Positions 1-8,373 of a stretch of 64,000 nucleotides of DNA are shown piece by piece. The notes below the pieces were generated by a model. The model had not been told where the DNA came from. It saw nothing but the letters and a program-made list of their open reading frames with translations, and searched no databases. How positions within the stretch are numbered: position 1 is the first letter of the stretch; the number at the start of each line of letters is the position of its first letter. Source of the DNA: JAJFFW01 sp038534195 (GTDB taxonomy: Bacteria > Pseudomonadota > Alphaproteobacteria > Caulobacterales > Parvularculaceae); the NCBI GenBank assembly GCA_038534195.1, contig JBCAXE010000002.1, forward strand, positions 1-64,000, written 5' to 3'. The translations under genes were made by a program, and so were the position numbers.

Positions 1-51
1 AGGCGCCGCTGCAGATGGCGCCCGTAGGCGGCCAACGCTAAGAGTCCTTCC

Positions 52-89
52 GATAAAAACCAAAGGGCGACGCCAGCGACGCCGCCCTT
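52..89 (-). terminator. Terminator downstream of aceA
   Basis: An inverted repeat AAGGGCG (63-69) and CGCCCTT (83-89) lies 41 bases past the aceA stop. Read on the minus strand it is followed by GG and a run of five T (complement of 53-57). This fits a rho-independent terminator for aceA. The first 50 bases of the window hold nothing I recognise. Confidence 0.6.
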
Positions 90-129
90 CCGCCCAGTGG
101 CTGGACGCTTCCTCCCGAAGCCTTTTCAG

Positions 130-1722
130 TTAGCCAAATTGATTCATCGTGTTGTCTTCGCCAGCGGCCTTGAGCGCTGCCTCGCCCGCGAAATATTCCT
201 TGTGATCATCGCCAATGTCTGACCCCGCCATGTTCTGGTGCTTGACGCAGGCGATGCCCTGGCGAATTTCTTCACGCTGAACGTTTTTCACATACCCCAA
301 CATGGCGGCGTCGCCGAAATATTCTTTCGCCAGATTATCGGTTGAAAGCGCTGCCGTGTGATACGTCGGCAAGGTGATCAGGTGATGGAAGATGCCTGCG
401 CGTTTTGATCCGTCGCGCTGGAACGTGCGGATGCGGTCATCGGCTTCCTTCGCCAGTTCCGTGTCGTCATACTCAACGCTCATCAGATTGTCGCGATCAT
501 AAGAGAGAGTGTTTTTGCCTTCCGCGGTCCAGGCGTCGAACACCTGTTGGCGGAAATTTAGCGTCCAGTTGAAGGACGGCGAATTGTTGTAAACAAGTTT
601 CGCGTTTGGAATGACCGCGCGGATCCGATCGACCATACCAGCGATCTGTTCCACATGCGGTTTTTCCGTCTCGATCCAGAGAAGATCAGCGCCGTTCTGA
701 AGCGACGTGATGCAGTCGAGAACGCAGCGATCCTCGCCGGTGCCCGGCTTGAACTGGAAGAGGTTCGACGGCAGACGCTTCGGCCGCATCAGCTTACCGT
801 CGCGCTTGATCACCACATCGCTAGGCGACAATTCGGCTTCGGTGACTTCTTCGCAATCGAGGAACGCATTGTACTGATCACCAAGATCACCCGGCTCTTT
901 TGAGAATGCAATTTGCTTGGTCAGACCTGCGCCGAGGGAGTCCGTGCGCGTAACGACGATCCCGTCTTCAACGCCAAGCTCGAGAAATGCGTACCGGCAG
1001 GCGCGAACCTTGGCGAGGAAATCTTCGTGGGGCACCGTCACTTTTCCGTCCTGGTGACCGCATTGTTTCTCATCCGAGACCTGATTTTCGATCTGTAAGG
1101 CGCAAGCGCCCGCCTCGATCATTTTCTTGGCGAGTAGATAGGTGGCCTCGGCGTTGCCGAAGCCTGCATCAATGTCGGCGATGATCGGCACCACATGGGT
1201 TTTGTGATTATCGACCGCGGCCATCAATTCCTGCTCTTTCGCGCGATCGCCCGCGGCGCGCGCCGCATCGATATCGCGGAAGAGACCGCCAAGCTCGCGA
1301 GCGTCCGCCTGACGCAAAAATGTATAAAGCTCCTCAATGAGCGCCGGCACGGATGTCTTCTCGTGCATGGACTGATCAGGCAACGGACCGAATTCGGACC
1401 GCAGGGCCGCGACCATCCACCCGGAGAGATAGAGGTAGCGCCGTTTGGTGTCGCCGAAATGCTTTTTAATGGAGATCATCTTTTGTTGGCCGATGAACCC
1501 GTGCCAGCAGCCGAGCGATTGTGTGTAATTCGCCGGATCGGCGTCGTATGCGGCCATGTCCTCGCGCATGATCCGCGCCGTATAGCGCGCAATGTCGAGA
1601 CCGGTTTTGAATTTGTTCTGGGCGCGCATCCGCGCCACCGATTCGGCGCTGATGCCGTCCCATGTGCCGTCATGGCTTTTGATTAGCTGCGCCATCTCAT
1701 TGAGATCATTGGAAAAAGTCAT
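130..1722 (-). CDS. aceA: Isocitrate lyase
   Basis: Cleaves isocitrate to glyoxylate and succinate, the first step of the cytosolic glyoxylate shunt, allowing growth on acetate and other C2 units. The roughly 530-residue length and sequence fit the long bacterial isocitrate lyase class. A KQCGH segment corresponds to the K(K/R)CGH active-site motif, and the IADIDAGFG and WIETEKPH segments are typical metal and substrate-site regions. I prefer the ATG at 1722 because GGAGCG sits just upstream of it; an in-frame ATG at 1734 would add four residues. It is divergent from the regulator at 1919 and shares its 200-base intergenic region. No malate synthase is present in the window. Confidence 0.95.
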   Translation of the reverse strand: MTFSNDLNEMAQLIKSHDGTWDGISAESVARMRAQNKFKTGLDIARYTARIMREDMAAYDADPANYTQSLGCWHGFIGQQKMISIKKHFGDTKRRYLYLSGWMVAALRSEFGPLPDQSMHEKTSVPALIEELYTFLRQADARELGGLFRDIDAARAAGDRAKEQELMAAVDNHKTHVVPIIADIDAGFGNAEATYLLAKKMIEAGACALQIENQVSDEKQCGHQDGKVTVPHEDFLAKVRACRYAFLELGVEDGIVVTRTDSLGAGLTKQIAFSKEPGDLGDQYNAFLDCEEVTEAELSPSDVVIKRDGKLMRPKRLPSNLFQFKPGTGEDRCVLDCITSLQNGADLLWIETEKPHVEQIAGMVDRIRAVIPNAKLVYNNSPSFNWTLNFRQQVFDAWTAEGKNTLSYDRDNLMSVEYDDTELAKEADDRIRTFQRDGSKRAGIFHHLITLPTYHTAALSTDNLAKEYFGDAAMLGYVKNVQREEIRQGIACVKHQNMAGSDIGDDHKEYFAGEAALKAAGEDNTMNQFG

Positions 1723-1867
1723 ATTACGCTCCATACGCTCATAGTGGGAACCGGTCCGGATAGCAGGTTCGAACCGCTGTTAGAGAGCGAGTACCATGCC
1801 GTTTTCCCCTTTGTGCAGGCGCAAAATCGTTGACTTGTGGATTCTTACACGTAATTTTTGTAATTAT

Positions 1868-1910
1868 GTGCGATGTTGACAAATCGATCTTGTGCAACGT
1901 TAACAAACCG
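1868..1910. promoter_or_regulatory. Direct repeat, candidate operator between aceA and its regulator
   Basis: Two near-identical 19-base elements, GTGCGATGTTGACAAATCG (1868-1886) and GTGCAACGTTAACAAACCG (1892-1910), match at 15 of 19 positions and start 24 bases apart. The second ends nine bases before the regulator ATG. A looser inverted element, TTTGTGC-AGG-CGCAAAA, lies at about 1813-1830. The location suggests autoregulation and control of aceA, but binding by the neighbouring regulator is inferred only. Confidence 0.45.
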
Positions 1911-1918
1911 GATTTCTG

Positions 1919-3316
1919 ATGGCCCGCGACCGCAGCGTTTACATCGGCGCAAAACTGAGACGCATGCGCCGCGATTTGGGCCTCACCCAGGCCGCGATGG
2001 CGGCGGATTTGAACATTTCCGCTTCTTACGTGGCGTTGATGGAGCGAAACCAGCGCGCCGTGACCGCCGACATGCTGTTGCGTCTCGCGGCCACCTACAA
2101 AGTGGATCTCAACAGCCTCGCCGACGCCAGTAACGAAAGCCACGCCAAACGGGTCGGCGCCGTCTTTGACGATCCGTTGTTCGCCGATATCGATTTTGCG
2201 CCGAGCGAAGCCGAAGACGTCGCCGTCGGATATCCCGGCGTTTCAGAAGCGTTGATGCGTCTCTACGCAGCGTATCAGGATGGACAGATCGCCCTCGCCG
2301 ACAAGGGCGCGGACGCCATCGCCAAAACCGATCCGCTCACTGACGCCCGGCAGTTTCTGACGGCGCGGCAAAACTTCTTTCCTGTGATCGATGAACGCGC
2401 CGAACGTTTGTCCGCACGCGTTTCTGAGATAGGCGGCTTCGCTGCGTTTCTAAGATCCGCCCACGATCTAACGGTGCGCCGCCTGCCCCCTGACGTTATG
2501 ACGGGATCGGTGCGCCGGCTCGACCATCACCGGCGCGAGCTCGTGTTAGAAAACACGCTCGACGGCGCCAGCCGCACATTTCAGCTTTGCCTGCAGATTG
2601 CGTATCTGGAACTTACCGAAGCGATTAACGCTGTCGTGGATGAGGCGGATTTTCATACTGAGAACGGCCGAAATCTCGCGCGCCGCGCAGTCGCCAACTA
2701 TGCCGCCGGCGCCCTGATGATGCCGTACCGGCCTTTTCTCGCTGCGGCGCAGGCGCGCCAGTATGATGTGGAGGCGCTCGGCCGGCAATTCGGCGCGAGC
2801 TTTGAACAGACGGCGCACCGGCTCACCACTTTGCAGAAACCGGGACGCGAGGGCGTGCCCTTTTTCTTCATGCGGGTTGACGCCGCAGGCAATATTTCAA
2901 AACGCCTTGACGGCGCGGGCTTTCCATTTGCGCGCCACGGCGGGTCCTGTCCGCTCTGGTCCGTGCACCATGCGTTTCAGTCCCCGCGGAAGATTATCAC
3001 GCAATGGGTGGAGTTGCCCGATGGTGAGAAATTCTTCTCCATCGCGCGCACCGTGATCGCCGGCGGCGGCGCCTACAACGCACCGCGTGTCGAGCGCGCC
3101 GTTGCGCTTGGTTGCGCGCAAAAACACGCCCATCACCTAATCTACGCCGCCGACAATTCGCTGAGCCCGGAAACTGCGACGCCGATCGGCGTCACCTGCC
3201 GCCTTTGTCAGCGTACCGATTGTACGGCGCGCGCGGAGCCTCCCATCGGTCGTCAGGTGCTCAAAGATGATTTCCGCCGCACCGCCGCCCCGTTCGAATT
3301 TGCTGACGATCTCTAG
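1919..3316 (+). CDS. XRE-family short-chain acyl-CoA-type regulator (ScfR/RamB/PccR-like)
   Basis: Predicted DNA-binding regulator of acetate, propionate and glyoxylate metabolism. An XRE helix-turn-helix lies at residues about 10-65 (LTQAAMAADLNISASYVALMERN). The middle part resembles the IrrE/ImmA-like region of this family but shows no HExxH. The C-terminal DUF2083-type region contains the Cys-rich CRLCQRTDC segment near residue 425. The 465-residue length matches the family. Divergent placement next to isocitrate lyase is the classic arrangement for RamB-type regulators, which control aceA in other bacteria. Effector and sign of regulation here are not known. Confidence 0.85.
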   Translation: MARDRSVYIGAKLRRMRRDLGLTQAAMAADLNISASYVALMERNQRAVTADMLLRLAATYKVDLNSLADASNESHAKRVGAVFDDPLFADIDFAPSEAEDVAVGYPGVSEALMRLYAAYQDGQIALADKGADAIAKTDPLTDARQFLTARQNFFPVIDERAERLSARVSEIGGFAAFLRSAHDLTVRRLPPDVMTGSVRRLDHHRRELVLENTLDGASRTFQLCLQIAYLELTEAINAVVDEADFHTENGRNLARRAVANYAAGALMMPYRPFLAAAQARQYDVEALGRQFGASFEQTAHRLTTLQKPGREGVPFFFMRVDAAGNISKRLDGAGFPFARHGGSCPLWSVHHAFQSPRKIITQWVELPDGEKFFSIARTVIAGGGAYNAPRVERAVALGCAQKHAHHLIYAADNSLSPETATPIGVTCRLCQRTDCTARAEPPIGRQVLKDDFRRTAAPFEFADDL

Positions 3317-3329
3317 GCTACGGGCCCAA

Positions 3330-4970
3330 TCAATCGAGACGCTTGCCCGGCGCGATTTCCCTGGCGGAAGTTATAAGCTCGATCACTGCCGGCTTGCCGC
3401 TCGCTTTCGCGGCCTCAAAAACCTTCGGGAAATCTTTCTCATCCGTGACCGTCACGCCGAATGCACCGAAACTCTTCGCAAACGCAGCGAAATCCGGATT
3501 GACAAGGTCGGTGCCCGAAACGCGGCGCGGATAATCCCGCTCCTGATGCATGCGAATTGTACCATAGGTTCCATTGTTGGCCACCAGCGCAATCACCGGC
3601 AGATCATATTGAACCGCGGTCGCCAGTTCCGGCGCAGCCATCATGAAACAACCATCGCCAGCGGCGCAAATAACGTCGCGATCGGGATGAACCGCTTTCG
3701 CGGCGAGCGCGGCGGGAAACCCATAGCCCATGGCGCCGGATGTGGGCGCGAGCTGCGTCTTGAACGCCTTATGGCGATAAAAACGATGCAGCCAGGCCGC
3801 GTAGTTTCCAGCGCCATTGCACATGATAGCGTCCGGTGGCAAATTTTCATCGAGCCAATGAAAGACCGAAGAAAGATTAACGCCCTCCGCGACGGCGACC
3901 GGCGCAGCGTACGCTAAGAAATCCGTATGCGCCGCATAGGCTTGGTCGCGCCACGCATCGTTTAGCCTCCAGTCTTGCTCGGAAAGCGCCTGCGCCATGG
4001 CGGGCGGCGCGGCGTTGATGGCAAGCGCCGGCGTGTAGACACGCCCCAACTCCTCGGCGCCTGGATGAATATGGATCAATTTCTGCTTGAGCGCCGGCGC
4101 TTCCATGAGCGTATAGCCGGACGTCGTCATTTCGCCGAGGCGCGGCCCAAAAGCGATCAGGAGGTCGCTGGCTTCGATGCGCGCCGCCAAGGCGGGGTTC
4201 GGCGCTATCCCCACATCTCCCGCATAGTGACGGTCCGTGTTGTCGAAGAGATCCTTTGACCGGAAGGAGGCGCCGACTGGCAAACCCGTCGCGTGAACGA
4301 ACCGCCGCAAATCGTCGACCGCGCTCTTCGTCCAGCCGCCGCCGCCCACCAGGAGAAACGGATTGCGCGCCCCCTCAAGCATGGAGCGGAATTGCGTCAT
4401 CGCGCCGGGGTCCGGGGCCGCGCGCGCGATGGGCGCAGCCGGCAGTGACGCGGCGTCCGCTTCTTCCGTCAGGACATCTTCCGGCAACGCCAGCACGACC
4501 GGTCCGCGGCGTCCGTTTTGCGCGGTGGCGAAGGCGCGGTTCACATATTCGCCTGCGCGCGCCGGAACATCAATTTCCGCCGCCCACTTTGCAAGCGGCG
4601 CAAACATCCGCCGATAGTCGACCTCCTGAAAGGCTTCGCGATCAAACTGGCTGCGCGCCACCTGTCCCACAAACATGATCATCGGCGTTGAATCCTGAAA
4701 CGCCGTGTGAACGCCGACCGAGCCCTGCGTCGCGCCGGGCCCGCGCGTCACCATGACAATCCCTGGGCGCCCTGTCAGTTTCCCGAAAGCCTCAGCCATG
4801 TTCGCGGCGGCCGCTTCATGTCGGCAAGCGATGAGCCGGATACGGTCGCGAACATCGTAAAGCGCATCCAACACGGCGAGGTAACTTTCGCCCGGCACGC
4901 AAAAGACGTGCGTCACGCCATTCGTCAAAAGCGCATCAACGATGTGGCGGGCGGCGGTTTTTCTTGTCAC
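3330..4970 (-). CDS. ThDP-dependent acetolactate synthase-like enzyme (large-subunit type)
   Basis: Thiamine-diphosphate enzyme of the acetolactate synthase / benzoylformate decarboxylase superfamily. The N-terminal Pyr domain has HVFCVPGES and the catalytic glutamate context RHEAAAANMAEA. The C-terminal PP domain has the ThDP/Mg motif GDGCFMM...VANNGTYGTI. The 546-residue length is normal. No small regulatory (IlvH) subunit is adjacent, so this is more likely a catabolic or specialised enzyme than the biosynthetic IlvB; the substrate cannot be assigned from sequence. The start is a GTG at 4970 with no strong ribosome binding site. It is convergent with the upstream regulator gene, 13 bases away. 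Confidence 0.8.
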   Translation of the reverse strand: MTRKTAARHIVDALLTNGVTHVFCVPGESYLAVLDALYDVRDRIRLIACRHEAAAANMAEAFGKLTGRPGIVMVTRGPGATQGSVGVHTAFQDSTPMIMFVGQVARSQFDREAFQEVDYRRMFAPLAKWAAEIDVPARAGEYVNRAFATAQNGRRGPVVLALPEDVLTEEADAASLPAAPIARAAPDPGAMTQFRSMLEGARNPFLLVGGGGWTKSAVDDLRRFVHATGLPVGASFRSKDLFDNTDRHYAGDVGIAPNPALAARIEASDLLIAFGPRLGEMTTSGYTLMEAPALKQKLIHIHPGAEELGRVYTPALAINAAPPAMAQALSEQDWRLNDAWRDQAYAAHTDFLAYAAPVAVAEGVNLSSVFHWLDENLPPDAIMCNGAGNYAAWLHRFYRHKAFKTQLAPTSGAMGYGFPAALAAKAVHPDRDVICAAGDGCFMMAAPELATAVQYDLPVIALVANNGTYGTIRMHQERDYPRRVSGTDLVNPDFAAFAKSFGAFGVTVTDEKDFPKVFEAAKASGKPAVIELITSAREIAPGKRLD

Positions 4971-5143
4971 GGTCGCAACTGGCTTTCATTACTCGGCGAT
5001 CAGCGTGCGCGCCGTTCGCCTCCCGTGCTTACCGGTTTTTCGTCGGCTCATACAAGACGCAAATCCTGCTTTCGGTCGTATATATCTGTTTTTATTATAG
5101 AATTTTCAAACCAATCACATCTTGGCAAGATTCCGCGGCGTCT

Positions 5144-5159
5144 TGTGATGCAAGTCACA
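5144..5159. promoter_or_regulatory. Perfect CRP-type box TGTGA-N6-TCACA
   Basis: TGTGATGCAAGTCACA has both pentamers of the E. coli CRP consensus with the correct six-base spacer. It lies between divergent genes, 174 bases from the start of the ThDP enzyme (minus) and about 290 bases from the Crp/Fnr fusion gene (plus). Which regulator binds it is unknown; the adjacent Crp/Fnr-like protein is an obvious candidate. Confidence 0.5.
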
Positions 5160-5245
5160 GGACCCGCCGGGCCTCGATGTTATCTTCGAATTGTTCTCGA
5201 AAGACCCGTCGAGAAACAGCGACCTTGGGGGTTTGCACAGCGTGA

Positions 5246-5314
5246 CGCCGGGGCCTTCCCGGCGACGCGATTGGGGGAGTTAGACGGCCAGTTTTCGCTC
5301 AGGAAACTGGCCGT
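5246..5314 (+). other. Two consecutive strong hairpins, possible small RNA or structured leader
   Basis: Hairpin 1 has stem CGCCGGG (5246-5252) and CCCGGCG (5258-5264) with a five-base loop. Hairpin 2 has stem ACGGCCAGTTT (5284-5294) and AAACTGGCCGT (5304-5314), a perfect 11-bp stem with a nine-base loop followed by only three T. Hairpin 2 is terminator-like. They could be the 3-prime end of an unannotated small RNA transcribed from the 5000-5240 region, or part of the leader of the gene at 5450. No coding sequence is convincing in 4971-5387. Confidence 0.35.
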
Positions 5315-5387
5315 TTACATCTGTGCACCAATTAAACTTTTTTTTGGAGATCAAAAATTCTTTATCTTCGATGATACTTTTTGTAAA

Positions 5388-5453
5388 ATGAAAGTCATGC
5401 ATAGCGCTTCAACGAATAAAAAGAATAAGCGCTCCGTGAGGGAACGACTTTGA
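5388..5453 (+). CDS. Possible 21-residue leader peptide overlapping the Crp/Fnr fusion start
   Basis: An ATG at 5388 opens a 21-codon reading frame rich in Lys and Arg (ending KKNKRSVRERL). Its TGA stop (5451-5453) overlaps the TTG start of the next gene (5450-5452), a layout that permits translational coupling. There is no good ribosome binding site before the ATG, so this may be chance. Confidence 0.25.
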   Translation: MKVMHSASTNKKNKRSVRERL

Positions 5454-7861
5454 CGAACCGAACCGTAGACGCCGATACCGAGTACAAGCGCCGCCTTCTT
5501 GCAACCGCGCCCATCTTTCAATCAACGCCCGAAGACGATTTGGCGGAGCTTGCCCATCGCGGCAAGATCGTCGCGATTGCGCGCGGCAAGACGACGCCGC
5601 GCGCGGCGGGCGGCGACAGCGTCTTTGTTATTGAGCGTGGCGTGATCGCGGCGTTACGCGCCGATCATGAAAACACAAAACCCGTTCTGACAGCACTTTT
5701 CGGCCCAGGCGACATGGCGGGACTGCAAGCCGCGCTTACGGAACAGCGTCCGCCGGGCGCCATATGCCTCTCCGAAACGCGCTGCCTTTCAAATGTTTCC
5801 GCTGTGGCGATCCCAAGCGCGGATTTGATGCGTGTGGCGCGACGCTGCCCGGAACTGTCGCAATCGCTGATGTCGGCGCTCGCCACCTACACCAACGAGA
5901 CAGCGAAGCTATTGGTGCAATCGCTTCACCGGTCACTGGAATTGCGCCTCGCCAGCCTGTTTTCTCGCATCGGAGACCTGTTGGCCGGCGAAGATTGGCG
6001 CCCGACCGCGGCCGTCGGCAAAATTTCCCAATCCTTCGCCGCGGAAATGCTCGGCGTCTCGCGCGAACATGTGAACCGAACGCTGACGATGTGGGAGAAA
6101 TCCGGCCTTATTTTTCAGAACAAGTCAGGCGAAATCACGATTCAGAACCGCAATCGCCTGCACCAGTTAGCGAGCGACCAATCGGCCGCGTCGCAATCGT
6201 CGAAAGAAGGCGACTGGATTTGGGAAATCGACAGCTATCTCGATCGCGGCCTTAACCAGATCGCCTTTAATCTGGCGATGGAAGCGTCGAAGCGCGCGCC
6301 CCGCGACATGCGCTTTCGCCACCGCGCAGTCCTCGCGACGGCGCGCTCCGGAGCCATGGCTGAAGCGCTTGCGATGATCGATAAGCTCGGCCTTAAACAT
6401 GACTACACGGACGAAGAGCTCGGCTGCCTGCGCCCGCGCATCTTGCGCGACATGGCGTTCTCTACTGACAGCGACGAAGATCGCCGCCAATATTTGGTGG
6501 ATTCAGCCGAAGAGTACGCCAAAGTCTTTGACAAATGCCGCAAAAATTATTCCGGTCTCAACGCCGCCTACGGATACGCGCTTCTGGGCGAAGGTGAACG
6601 GGCGCGCGGGCTCGCTTCAATCGTCGGCGATATCACGCACGAAAAGCTCGAGCCGCTCGATGAGGACGACCCCTCTTACTGGCTCCGCGCCACCATGGCC
6701 GAATGCAAGCTCTTACAAAACGATCTTCCAACGGCGGCGGCGTTATTTAAAAGCGCCTGCCAGGCGAGCGATGTGACGCCTGGCAAAAAAGCGACGACGC
6801 GCCAGCAGCTTCTTCGGTCTGCGGAATATGTGAACATCGATCGCGTCTGGATCGACAAGGTGACGCCGCAGCATAAGACACTCTTCTTCTCAGGCCCCCT
6901 CGCCGGAAAATCGTCCGAGGAAACGGACAACTTAATCGATGACGTGGTCGCAGACGTGGAACGCTACATCGAGGAGAATACGATTGGCTGGGCGTGCGGC
7001 GCGCTCGCGTCAGGCTGCGATATCGCCATCGCCGAAGCGCTGTTGGAGGCGGGCGTCAGCCTAAACGTTTATCTGCCGCTGCCGCCGCAGGATTTCATGA
7101 AGACGTCTGTGTCCGCCTTTGGTGATGAGTGGCGCCAGCGCTTCATCGATTGCATGCGCGCAGCATCTTCCATCGAATGGAACAGGCGCGCGCCTCATGC
7201 GTCGCGCGCCGCCTACCAGTTGGGCGCGCTGATCGCCATGGGCAAAACCATCCGCCATGCAGACGAGCTGCACACGGATGCGCTCGGCTTTTTCGCGGTG
7301 CAGGAAGGAAGCGACACCGGCGCGTCATTGAGCGTCGCAAACCTTGACCATTGGATAGAAAGCGGGCGCGCCTTTGGCGTCATCAGCGACGATTGGCCGA
7401 AGAAAGAAAAGGCGGCCTGCGTCGACCCGACCGGCTTGCGCTATGCGCTCACGCTGCAGGCGACGGGCAAGAAAGCGGCGCTCCCCGATCAATTGGGAAA
7501 GGCGCAACAGCGCATCGAGGCGCCGAACGTAAAGTGCGCCACCTACCTCTATGAGACGCTTGAGCAGGCCTGCGCCGACGCCGTATCGTTCGAAGCCGGC
7601 AAGACCGCCTCGGACTTCAGGATCTGGTTGGACGTCGGCGTCTTTTACAACGACATGCAGAAGAACGATGAAACGGTTGTTCATGACAATCTGATCACCG
7701 CGTCCTGCCGCCCGCTCACCGAGGAAGGTAAAATCTACGCCAGCGAGGCCTATGCGAGCATCGCCGCGCTCGCGCCCCTCACTGGCCGGCGTTTTGAATA
7801 TGCAGGCTATATGGGCACGCAGGAAAAACTCGATCCGTGCCCGCTCTATATGGTGGAGTGA
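5450..7861 (+). CDS. Crp/Fnr-like regulator fused to TPR, Rossmann-like and degenerate cyclase domains
   Basis: An 803-residue multidomain protein. Residues about 15-145 resemble a cyclic-nucleotide-binding (Crp/Fnr effector) domain and about 150-240 a winged helix-turn-helix (SQSFAAEMLGVSREHVNRTL). Residues about 255-460 are helical repeats like the TPR/DUF4071 region of TPR-type cyclases. Residues about 475-600 form a Rossmann-like domain (FFSGPLAGKS; GALASGCDIAIAEALLEAG) also found in those cyclases. Residues about 660-803 align with a class III nucleotidyl cyclase domain (FRIWLDVGVFY, GKIYASEAYA, FEYAGYMG near 721-785). The cyclase is degenerate: the FADVVG-type metal aspartate becomes Gln (LTLQATG) and the NRAAR-type arginine is lost. 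Start is TTG with GAGGGA upstream. Likely a cytosolic regulator; ligand and targets unknown. Confidence 0.75.
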   Translation: MTNRTVDADTEYKRRLLATAPIFQSTPEDDLAELAHRGKIVAIARGKTTPRAAGGDSVFVIERGVIAALRADHENTKPVLTALFGPGDMAGLQAALTEQRPPGAICLSETRCLSNVSAVAIPSADLMRVARRCPELSQSLMSALATYTNETAKLLVQSLHRSLELRLASLFSRIGDLLAGEDWRPTAAVGKISQSFAAEMLGVSREHVNRTLTMWEKSGLIFQNKSGEITIQNRNRLHQLASDQSAASQSSKEGDWIWEIDSYLDRGLNQIAFNLAMEASKRAPRDMRFRHRAVLATARSGAMAEALAMIDKLGLKHDYTDEELGCLRPRILRDMAFSTDSDEDRRQYLVDSAEEYAKVFDKCRKNYSGLNAAYGYALLGEGERARGLASIVGDITHEKLEPLDEDDPSYWLRATMAECKLLQNDLPTAAALFKSACQASDVTPGKKATTRQQLLRSAEYVNIDRVWIDKVTPQHKTLFFSGPLAGKSSEETDNLIDDVVADVERYIEENTIGWACGALASGCDIAIAEALLEAGVSLNVYLPLPPQDFMKTSVSAFGDEWRQRFIDCMRAASSIEWNRRAPHASRAAYQLGALIAMGKTIRHADELHTDALGFFAVQEGSDTGASLSVANLDHWIESGRAFGVISDDWPKKEKAACVDPTGLRYALTLQATGKKAALPDQLGKAQQRIEAPNVKCATYLYETLEQACADAVSFEAGKTASDFRIWLDVGVFYNDMQKNDETVVHDNLITASCRPLTEEGKIYASEAYASIAALAPLTGRRFEYAGYMGTQEKLDPCPLYMVE

Positions 7862-7869
7862 AAGTGCGC

Positions 7870-8373
7870 TTATCCAGCCGCAACGGTTGCAAGAATCGGC
7901 GCTAATCCGTCGCGGTCGATCTCGTCAAACATCCCTTGTTTGTCGCTGTCCACATCAAATACAGCGATCAATTGTCCGGCGCCATCGTAAACCGGAATGA
8001 CAATTTCCGACGCCGAGTTTGCATCGCAAGCGATGTGACCCGGAAATGCATGCACGTCATCGACGATCTGAACCTCGCCTGTCGCCGCCGCCGTCCCGCA
8101 AACGCCGCGGCCGAAGGGAATGCGCAGACACCCCATCGTGCCCTGGTAAGGGCCGACGACCAGCTCATTCTCCTTATGGGGATCAACCACGTAAAAGCCT
8201 GTCCAGAAATAATGGTCAAAAGCGTGATGGAGAATATTGGACACGGTCGCCATGCGCGCAGTGAGATTGCGCTCGCCGTCGATCACAGCCGCTATTTCCT
8301 TAGCGACCTCTTTGTATCGTTCCTGTTTCTGTTCGGGCGTCATGGGGCGTCTTTTCACATCCGTTTGGTTCAC
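7870..8373 (-). CDS. msrC: GAF-domain free methionine-(R)-sulfoxide reductase
   Basis: Reduces free methionine-(R)-sulfoxide using a GAF fold, a cytosolic antioxidant repair activity. The three cysteines characteristic of the fRMsr family are present: C82 (MGCLRIPFGRG), C92 (GVCG) and C116 (HIACDANSASEIVIPV). The 167-residue length is typical. The start is a GTG at 8373 that overlaps the stop of the upstream FAH-family gene as GTGA, implying translational coupling; an ATG at 8343 is an alternative. Confidence 0.85.
   Translation of the reverse strand: MNQTDVKRRPMTPEQKQERYKEVAKEIAAVIDGERNLTARMATVSNILHHAFDHYFWTGFYVVDPHKENELVVGPYQGTMGCLRIPFGRGVCGTAAATGEVQIVDDVHAFPGHIACDANSASEIVIPVYDGAGQLIAVFDVDSDKQGMFDEIDRDGLAPILATVAAG

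Noticed and set aside
655..1686. Several plus-strand open frames across isocitrate lyase
   Set aside because: They are antisense to a clearly conserved gene, have no family resemblance and arise from high GC.
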